Under the pieces are notes generated by a model, which was not told the origin of the DNA, made no database searches, and worked only from the letters and a program-made list of their open reading frames with translations. A stretch of DNA of 7,685 nt. It comes from Nanohaloarchaea archaeon SW_4_43_9. Lineage in GTDB: Archaea; Nanohalarchaeota; Nanosalinia; Nanosalinales; Nanosalinaceae. Both the position numbers and the translations under genes were made by a program. The first letter of the stretch is position 1; each line of letters starts with the position of its first letter. The stretch is from contig PXPD01000043.1 of NCBI GenBank assembly GCA_003009815.1, forward strand, positions 15,285 to 22,969. Reading direction: 5' to 3'. Positions 1 to 5,085 of the stretch are shown here, piece by piece.

Positions 1-297
1 GATCAATCCGGATTCACCTATAACATAGGCTGAGGTCTTATTGCTCCCGCTGATGTATTCTCCAGCTACATAACCTGAAGTGAGTATATCCTCCTTATCG
101 GCTTTAATATTCATTTCGTTTAGCTTTCTAGCGTATCCTTCCCGGGATAGAAGAGTGTTATCTGTATGAAAATAGACTTTCTTGTCAGCTTCTCTTAGAG
201 AATCAATCAGGTCTGCTGCCCCTATAATGGGTTCATTCCAGTTCCAAAGTGTCTTGTCAAGATCGAAGAAAAAGTACTTATAATCGTCTATCTCCAT
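1..297 (-). CDS. HAD-superfamily (HAD-IIA, NagD/phosphoglycolate phosphatase-like) hydrolase, N-terminal part
   Basis: The first 99 residues of a protein that runs off the left edge. It begins MEIDDYKYFFFDLDKTLWNW: the FFDLDKT segment is HAD motif I, with D12 as presumed nucleophile, D14 as acid/base and T16. Motif II is at residues 41-48 (VYFHTDNT, T45). It is followed by SREGYARKLNEMNI and ILTSGYVAGEYI, the pattern after motif II in HAD-IIA enzymes (NagD, p-nitrophenylphosphatase and phosphoglycolate phosphatase types), where the cap sits between motifs II and III. The family hydrolyses small phosphate esters in the cytoplasm using Mg2+. Cap and motifs III/IV are outside the window, so substrate cannot be inferred. 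The usual NNS of motif II is DNT here. The ATG lies 38 bases from the divergent nuclease gene, and the two may share a promoter region. Confidence 0.8.
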   Translation of the reverse strand, partial: MEIDDYKYFFFDLDKTLWNWNEPIIGAADLIDSLREADKKVYFHTDNTLLSREGYARKLNEMNIKADKEDILTSGYVAGEYISGSNKTSAYVIGESGLI

Positions 298-335
298 GAA
301 TAGCGATTTAATGTTTAAACCTCTTATACATATCT
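298..335. promoter_or_regulatory. Divergent promoter region between phosphatase and nurA-like gene
   Basis: The 38 bases between two divergent start codons are AT-rich. TTTAATGTTTAAA (307-319) is centred about 23 bases ahead of the plus-strand ATG and about 16 bases ahead of the minus-strand ATG. A second AT-rich stretch, CTTATACATAT (323-333), lies about 30 bases ahead of the minus-strand ATG. Both resemble archaeal TATA elements of near-leaderless genes. The GTTTAAAC palindrome (313-320) reads the same on both strands. No Shine-Dalgarno-like sequence precedes either ATG. The assignment rests on position and composition only. Confidence 0.45.
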
Positions 336-1301
336 ATGCCGAGCCTGAGAGAAGCTGCTGAACAGCTATCACAGAAAGAGGGAGAAAATACTGATCTGGA
401 GGAAAAGTTCTCCGACATGGATACTATTGAGAAGGACTCGGTGGTTCAGGAGGAAAAGCTCAGGCATGAAGTTGAGCCAAAAGCTCCAGGAAAAGCCGCA
501 GGAATTGATGGCGGATTGATCAGGAAAAGATACTCTTACGCAGACGTAGTCGCAGTTAGAGCAGTCTCAGCAGTCTTCAGCTTCAACAGTTCAGGGCTGG
601 AGAAAGCTGACTACTTACCTGGCAAATCGCCGGAACCTGAGTTCCATGTTTTTGATCCACAGGATCAGGAAGGACTGGATCGGAAAGCCGAGGCAGAGAG
701 ACTGAAAGCTGAGACAGAAATAGCTCTGCACTCCCAGAAAGAAACGGATAAAGTCTTCATGGATGGTTCGGTTATCCCCAGCTACAGTCAGGATGAAAAA
801 GTTCTAGAGAACTACAACCGCCTTTTCTCGAACGCCGAACCAGGTTCTCTAATCGGAGTAGTAGAAGACTCATACGGCACATCCTTGACGGATATATTAG
901 AGGAGAAAACCGGTCTGGAACTTGGAAATATACGGGATACACTTCTCATGGATGCGATACTTTCAGAAGGCGAGCGAAGCTTCGTGCGAAAATACTCAAA
1001 AGGACCGGCTGAACACCCTGTACTTAAAAAACTGCATTCTAACCATGTAAACAAATTATACACTTTCTATGTCAGGCTCTCCTCCAAAGATATACCGCTG
1101 AGAATTGACTATTATGGTAATCCGGATAATGCCGATCAGATAGCTGGTGAACTGATGGCGTTGAAATCTTCTGAATGTTATACGGTTCCTTCTCCTGTAT
1201 TGGAAGCTGATAGAAAAGCCAAGGTTCCGGGAAAATACCTGAAACGTTTGGAAAAAAGATTTTCTCCTAGCTTGAAAAGAAGGGAGAGAAGAAATCTTTA
1301 G
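336..1301 (+). CDS. nurA: NurA-family 5'-3' nuclease (NurA domain protein)
   Basis: A 321-residue cytoplasmic protein with NurA-domain landmarks in order. An N-terminal charged helical segment (1-50) precedes AAGIDGG at 54-60 with D58. A helical region with acidic residues E126/E128 leads into FMDGSVIPSY at 141-150 with D143. A core strand VVEDS follows at 175-179, then PLRIDYYGN (254-262) and the C-terminal YTVPSPVLEADRKAKV (282-297). In characterised archaeal NurA the two Asp motifs and a central Glu bind Mn2+. NurA is a single-strand endonuclease and 5'-3' exonuclease that works with the HerA translocase, Mre11 and Rad50 in end resection. No herA, mre11 or rad50 lies in this window. The ATG at 336 is preferred because a TATA-like element precedes it; M28 is a weaker alternative. 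Where many homologues show Ala-His near the C-terminus this one has Ala-Asp (291-292). Family identification is from remembered motifs. Confidence 0.75.
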   Translation: MPSLREAAEQLSQKEGENTDLEEKFSDMDTIEKDSVVQEEKLRHEVEPKAPGKAAGIDGGLIRKRYSYADVVAVRAVSAVFSFNSSGLEKADYLPGKSPEPEFHVFDPQDQEGLDRKAEAERLKAETEIALHSQKETDKVFMDGSVIPSYSQDEKVLENYNRLFSNAEPGSLIGVVEDSYGTSLTDILEEKTGLELGNIRDTLLMDAILSEGERSFVRKYSKGPAEHPVLKKLHSNHVNKLYTFYVRLSSKDIPLRIDYYGNPDNADQIAGELMALKSSECYTVPSPVLEADRKAKVPGKYLKRLEKRFSPSLKRRERRNL

Positions 1302-1368
1302 TCAAAACTTTGTTTGGTTGTAAACAGCTAAGTATTATCAATGAGCTTCTCAAATACTCTGACACAAA

Positions 1369-4026
1369 ATGTATCAGAAAATATTTTTTGGAGAAGACAG
1401 TCTAGTTGCAGTTAAGACGATATTCATTTTTTTAGTACTGTCTGCTCTTTTTGCACCGGTTTCTGCTGAGACTATCGTGGAATCATTCGAAAGAAATCAA
1501 TTACAGCACTACAGCGGTGAAACATCAGCATATGAAATTACTTCTGGTTGGTCTTATAATGGATCAAAATCACTTGAAATGACAGATGACAGCTCGCAAC
1601 CTGACAAAATTATTTCCACAAGCGGTCTCGGTTATTATCCGGAGAGAGGAGATACAATAAGAGTTGTTTTCCGGCCTAAAGATTTCTCTACTGCAGACTG
1701 GTGTGATCCGTCTGCTTCTATGTACTTTGGCGGCGAAGACTCTTCAACCTATTACAAGGTTAAACAGGTATATAGAGCAGATCCAAGAACAAACGCTAAA
1801 GGCATAAGACTTGTCAAGAGTTCATCAGGAACCCTAGTAGAAAGTTCAAATACTCCTGAATATAGCGAAGGAGACACCTTTTCGTGGGAGATTGAATACG
1901 GGAAGGAAGAAATAACTGTAAAAACCTATACAGGTTATCTGGATGAGTTAGAAGAGAATATATCCGCCCAAGACACAGAATTTGATGGAGGGAATCTTGG
2001 TTTTAAAGTTAGATCTGGTTGTTCAAATCAGAATATCGTAAATGTAGATTATGTTAATACTCAGGATCAAGGCCTAAATAAGCCTAAAGACCTTGAACCC
2101 CCAAATGAAACCACGACTACAAACCAGAGCGTCGAAATCTCAGCGCTTTACACACATGATGGAGGAAAAGAAGGTTCATTAAGATTCTGGAATAAAAGCA
2201 CCGGTGATGAGGGTTCACAGGACTGGGTGTATAAGGGTAATTCTGACTCTGTGTTGGGTGTTGCTGTGGGCCCGAATGGTGATTATGTGTATAGTGGTTC
2301 TAGTGACGATGAGGTTCATCAGATTGATGCTGGTGATGGTAGTGGGGGCTGGGAGTATAAGGGTCATTCTGACCATATTGAGAGTGTTGCTGCGGGCCCT
2401 GATGGCAGTTATGTGTATAGTGGTGGTTATGATGAGGAGGTTCATCAGGTAGATGTGTCGGATGGTAGTCAGGGCTGGACATATACCACTGATCTTGACA
2501 ATGACAATGTTTTTGATGTCGCTGCGGGCCCTGAGGGTGATTATGTGTATAGGGTTTCTTATGATAGTGGTCCTTATGATGGGTTACATCAGATTGATGC
2601 CGGTGATGGTAGTCAGGGCTGGGTGTATAATGGTCATTCTGACAATGTGTTTGGTGTTGCTGCGGGTTCGAACGGTGATTATGTGTATAGTGGTTCTGGT
2701 GATGAGGAGGTTCATCAGGTAGATGTGTCGGATGGTAGTCAGGGCTGGACATATACCGGTCATTCTAACACTGTGACGGATGTTGCTGTGGGCCCGAATG
2801 GTGATTATGTGTATAGTGGTTCTGGTGATGAGGAAGTTCACCAAATAGATGCTAGAGATGGTTCTTTGATTGGTACCTGTAATGTCCAGGACGGAAGTAG
2901 ATGTGGAGTAAATTACGACCTTAGTTCAGGCGATAATTTCTGGTTCGTAGATGCGGAATCGGATGGAAATGTTTCTGAAAGATCCCCATTTTACAACGTG
3001 ATAAAGGGAGGAAATAAAGCACCAGATAAAGTAAATAATCCTGAGAACCCTAAAGACGGTAAGTTGATCAACGATTCTTCTACCGTTTTCAATGTTTCAG
3101 TGTCAGATCCGGATGGAGATGATCTGGAGGTTAAGTTCCGAAACAATGTTTCGAATCAAACATCGGCTGGAACTGCTTCAGGTGTAAGCTCAGGTGACTT
3201 CGCTACAGTCGAAAAGAACCTGGAACGAGGTGAGACATACAAGTGGTGGGTTAATGTTTCAGATCAGCAAACCTTTACGAAGTCAGGTTCCTGGAGTTTC
3301 TATGTTAATTCGCTGCCATCTTTAGATAGTTTTGAGCCTGCTGATGGTTCTATTATTAGGGGTGATACCATATATCTAAATGCTACCGGTTCTGATAAAG
3401 AGTCCTCAGAGCTGCATGCATACTTTTACGACGATGAAGGCGGTTTTCTAGGTAAGGATTCGGGTCCGGAAGCAGATAAACTGGTGTCGGATAAATGGAG
3501 CAATCTAGATATAGGCCAAGTTTATAAGTGGGAAGTGAGGTTGAGTGATGGAGAAGAGAACAGGACTTATGGACTTTTTAGTTTTATTCGATCGACCGGT
3601 TCAAATTACAGGCTGAATATGAGTTTTGATATCGATTATTCATCTATAATTTCTTCACCTGATTCTTCCGAAATTTTCCTGCTGACGGTTAAAAATAAAG
3701 CGGGAGTGTCAAGATCTGTTACAACTTATCTGGAGGGGGTGAACTCTGTTTTCCCTGAGTCAGGGAAAGATTCAGCATCATATAAACTAGAACCTTATGG
3801 CGAAAAAGAAATGATAGTAAGGGTCGAACCAGAGCAAGAAGGAGAAAAAATTCTGTCAGTTACAACGAGAGATGATAACATCAGGATAAACACTACTAAA
3901 AAGATACCTGTCACGGTAAGAGACACTCCTGCTACATTGGAATCAAAAGAAGTATCCGGAATAGGAACAGTTCAGTTGATTATGCTGGTGCTGTCGGCTG
4001 TTTATCTTTATTCTGTACGACTCTAA
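1369..4026 (+). CDS. Large secreted, C-terminally anchored surface protein with five WD40-like blades and Ig-like domains
   Basis: An 885-residue envelope protein of unknown specific function. A signal peptide covers about 1-33 (hydrophobic core 17-30, likely cleavage after PVSA). Residues 34-232 look like a jelly-roll/concanavalin-like domain, ending in the GGNLGFKVRSG...VDYVN pattern, with C112 and C218. A proline/threonine linker (238-252) leads to half of an Ig/Fn3-like domain (253-281). Five WD40-like blades follow (282-497: 42, 42, 48, 42, 42 residues). The second half of the Ig-like domain (498-545) has C504 and C512. Two more Ig/Fn3-like domains lie at about 550-648 (SDPDGDDLEV, TYKWWVNVSD, WSFYV) and 650-743. 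A CARDB/NEW3-like beta domain (about 747-855) and a transmembrane segment at about 865-883 complete it. About 15 N-glycosylation sequons lie outside the blades and none inside. The topology predicts an exported, membrane-tethered adhesin or cell-contact protein. No enzyme motif is visible. The start has no Shine-Dalgarno and the n-region is rather long. Confidence 0.85.
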   Translation: MYQKIFFGEDSLVAVKTIFIFLVLSALFAPVSAETIVESFERNQLQHYSGETSAYEITSGWSYNGSKSLEMTDDSSQPDKIISTSGLGYYPERGDTIRVVFRPKDFSTADWCDPSASMYFGGEDSSTYYKVKQVYRADPRTNAKGIRLVKSSSGTLVESSNTPEYSEGDTFSWEIEYGKEEITVKTYTGYLDELEENISAQDTEFDGGNLGFKVRSGCSNQNIVNVDYVNTQDQGLNKPKDLEPPNETTTTNQSVEISALYTHDGGKEGSLRFWNKSTGDEGSQDWVYKGNSDSVLGVAVGPNGDYVYSGSSDDEVHQIDAGDGSGGWEYKGHSDHIESVAAGPDGSYVYSGGYDEEVHQVDVSDGSQGWTYTTDLDNDNVFDVAAGPEGDYVYRVSYDSGPYDGLHQIDAGDGSQGWVYNGHSDNVFGVAAGSNGDYVYSGSGDEEVHQVDVSDGSQGWTYTGHSNTVTDVAVGPNGDYVYSGSGDEEVHQIDARDGSLIGTCNVQDGSRCGVNYDLSSGDNFWFVDAESDGNVSERSPFYNVIKGGNKAPDKVNNPENPKDGKLINDSSTVFNVSVSDPDGDDLEVKFRNNVSNQTSAGTASGVSSGDFATVEKNLERGETYKWWVNVSDQQTFTKSGSWSFYVNSLPSLDSFEPADGSIIRGDTIYLNATGSDKESSELHAYFYDDEGGFLGKDSGPEADKLVSDKWSNLDIGQVYKWEVRLSDGEENRTYGLFSFIRSTGSNYRLNMSFDIDYSSIISSPDSSEIFLLTVKNKAGVSRSVTTYLEGVNSVFPESGKDSASYKLEPYGEKEMIVRVEPEQEGEKILSVTTRDDNIRINTTKKIPVTVRDTPATLESKEVSGIGTVQLIMLVLSAVYLYSVRL
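2212..2859 (+). repeat. Five tandem near-identical beta-propeller blade repeats (126/126/144/126/126 bp)
   Basis: In-frame units start at 2212, 2338, 2464, 2608 and 2734. The consensus protein unit runs GSQGWxYxGHSDxV, then VAxGPxGDYVYSGS, then DEEVHQxDxxD, which resembles a WD40 blade (GH, then P-x-G-x-Y, then SGSxD). Blade 3 is six residues longer and its SGSxD segment is rewritten. DNA identity is patchy and very high: 2431-2487 equals 2701-2757 (57 bases, 270 apart), and 2259-2301 equals 2781-2823 (43 bases, 522 apart). Blade ends alternate IDAGD, VDVSD, IDAGD, VDVSD, IDARD, indicating a two-blade higher-order period. The plus strand of the repeats is strongly G+T biased. Confidence 0.92.
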
Positions 4027-4189
4027 CAATATATCCTGCGGTACGATTCCTGATTCTCTTGGACTCGAACTCATCCATATCCTTGAGTTCTTGCTTGTTC
4101 TCTTCAAAGTCTTCTGAAAATCTATCCGGATCTGCTTCTACCAGGTCTTTTGCCAGTCTTTTGATATAAGTCTGTCTTACTCGTCCCAT
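3980..4189 (-). CDS. rps17e: 30S ribosomal protein S17e
   Basis: A 69-residue protein starting MGRVRQTYIKRLAKDLVEA, which matches the archaeal/eukaryotic S17e N-terminus (MGRVRxxxIKRxA) closely. The central FSEDFEENKQEL and the SKRIRNRTAGYIVRVV segment (43-58) are also diagnostic. S17e is a small-subunit protein of Archaea and Eukarya with no bacterial counterpart. The length is near the usual 60-70 residues; the last ten (NKDKQPTAPA) form a hydrophilic tail past the conserved core. That tail is encoded in the 47 bases overlapping the 3' end of the convergent surface-protein gene. A TATA-like TTTAAGAA (minus strand, 4215-4222) is centred about 29 bases ahead of the ATG, suggesting a leaderless, single-gene transcript. 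The start is certain from homology. Confidence 0.95.
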   Translation of the reverse strand: MGRVRQTYIKRLAKDLVEADPDRFSEDFEENKQELKDMDEFESKRIRNRTAGYIVRVVQNKDKQPTAPA

Positions 4190-4214
4190 ACAATCAAACT
4201 ACTCGATGCCAACA

Positions 4215-4222
4215 TTCTTAAA
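4215..4222 (-). promoter_or_regulatory. TATA-like element of rps17e
   Basis: The minus strand reads TTTAAGAA here, inside GGTTTAAGAATG, centred about 29 bases upstream of the S17e ATG. That is the spacing expected of an archaeal TATA box for a transcript with almost no leader. There is no Shine-Dalgarno match between it and the start codon. Confidence 0.4.
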
Positions 4223-4240
4223 CCAAACCCCTAGACAGCA

Positions 4241-4289
4241 GAAAAACCGGTTTGATAGCAGCCTTTGTGGGTCGAAAAACATTTGATAG
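4241..4289 (+). repeat. Imperfect direct repeat upstream of alaX
   Basis: GAAAAACCGGTTTGATAG (4241-4258) recurs as GAAAAACATTTGATAG (4274-4289), differing only between the two half-motifs. The downstream copy of TTTGATAG (4282-4289) is centred about 25 bases ahead of the AlaX ATG, where a TATA element would be expected, and the upstream copy is 31 bases further back. It may be a duplicated promoter or a paired regulator-binding site. This is the only notable structure in the 120 bases between rps17e and alaX. Confidence 0.45.
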
Positions 4290-4309
4290 TCAAGAGCAGT
4301 TAATCAAGT

Positions 4310-5044
4310 ATGACAGAAGAACTTTATCTGCCAGACAATGAGTACCAGAGAGAGTTCGAAGCCGAAGTAGCGAAAAGCAGAGAAACAACTGAAGGAGATC
4401 ACGGTGGTTACATTTGCTTAGATAGAACACTTTTCTACAAGGAGGGAGGCGGTCAGCCCGCCGATACAGGAACTATCCACTGGGGAGAAAACAAATCGAA
4501 AGTTGTAGATGTACAGAGAGATCACGGTGAAATAAGACACTACATCCAAGGAGAACTACCAGAAGCTGAAACCGACATAAAAGGTGAGATTGATTGGGAG
4601 AGACGGTATAAACATATGAGGATGCACACCGCCCAACATGTTGTATCATGGGTAGTGCTTAACCGCTACAGTGCATCTACAGCTGGGAACCAGATACACG
4701 AGGATTATTCTCGGATAGACTTTGAACCGGCAGATTTCGATGAAGGTGATGTGGAGAAGATTGAAAGATCGGTTAACACATTGATTGAAAGAGAGCTTGA
4801 AGTCGAGAAAAAATATATGTCCCGAGAACAAGTAGAGGAAGCAGTAGAAGAAGGGAGAACCAATCTTGACATAATTCCTGAACATGTTGATCCACTCCGG
4901 ATCGTCATAATCGGAGAAAACGATCTATGTCCGTGTGGAGGGACTCATGTCGGCAACATCAAGGAAATCGGAAAGATCAATCTAACTGACAGGAAATCGA
5001 AGGGGGCAGAAGTGGAGAGACTGGAGTTCGAGCTGGAAGAATAA
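4310..5044 (+). CDS. alaX: Alanyl-tRNA editing protein AlaX-M type
   Basis: A 244-residue free-standing homologue of the AlaRS editing domain. It hydrolyses mischarged Ser-tRNA(Ala) (and Gly-tRNA(Ala) in the M type) in the cytoplasm. The N-terminal AlaRS-like beta domain contains the glycine-rich GGGQPADTG at 46-54, whose presence separates AlaX-M from the short AlaX-S. The editing core has the HTAQH zinc motif at 106-110 (H106, H110) and the second half-site CPCGGTH at 207-213 (C209, H213), giving a complete His2-Cys-His zinc site. The C-terminal SKGAEVERLEFEL (230-242) matches the family end, and there is no C-Ala extension as in AlaX-L. It is divergent from rps17e and converges with the ABCE1 gene. 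The first ATG is used; no Shine-Dalgarno is visible. The protein is visibly acidic (many Glu, especially 140-185), consistent with a salt-adapted host. Confidence 0.93.
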   Translation: MTEELYLPDNEYQREFEAEVAKSRETTEGDHGGYICLDRTLFYKEGGGQPADTGTIHWGENKSKVVDVQRDHGEIRHYIQGELPEAETDIKGEIDWERRYKHMRMHTAQHVVSWVVLNRYSASTAGNQIHEDYSRIDFEPADFDEGDVEKIERSVNTLIERELEVEKKYMSREQVEEAVEEGRTNLDIIPEHVDPLRIVIIGENDLCPCGGTHVGNIKEIGKINLTDRKSKGAEVERLEFELEE

Positions 5045-5085
5045 GGTTATTCCAGATAACTTCAATTTTATCTTTAATGGAGTAA
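5044..5085 (+). terminator. Possible terminator between convergent alaX and ABCE1 genes
   Basis: Just after the AlaX stop, AGGTTAT (5044-5050) can pair with ATAACTT (5056-5062), giving a seven-pair stem with one G-U and a five-base loop. The T-rich run TTTTATCTTT (5066-5075) follows. Archaeal termination relies mainly on oligo-T, so the T-run on the plus strand is the more useful signal. For ABCE1 on the minus strand the same spacer offers only a weak T-rich signal. Confidence 0.35.

Noticed and set aside
812..1063. Minus-strand frame inside the NurA-like gene, and similar ones inside alaX (4646-4908).
   Set aside because: Short, nested antisense, no recognisable motif or promoter; the overlapping sense genes have family motifs.
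2341..2363. G-runs (GGGGG, GGG, GGG) in blade 2 as a G-quadruplex.
   Set aside because: Only three G-tracts lie close together; a fourth is about 30 bases away, and the tracts are explained by Gly/Trp codons of the blade.
2215..2844. Long open frames on the minus strand (and in another plus frame) across the blade repeats, one encoding a His/Pro-rich product of about 150 residues.
   Set aside because: They exist only because the repeat DNA is G+T biased and periodic, which removes stops in other frames. The products are low-complexity and the sense frame is clearly a structured protein.
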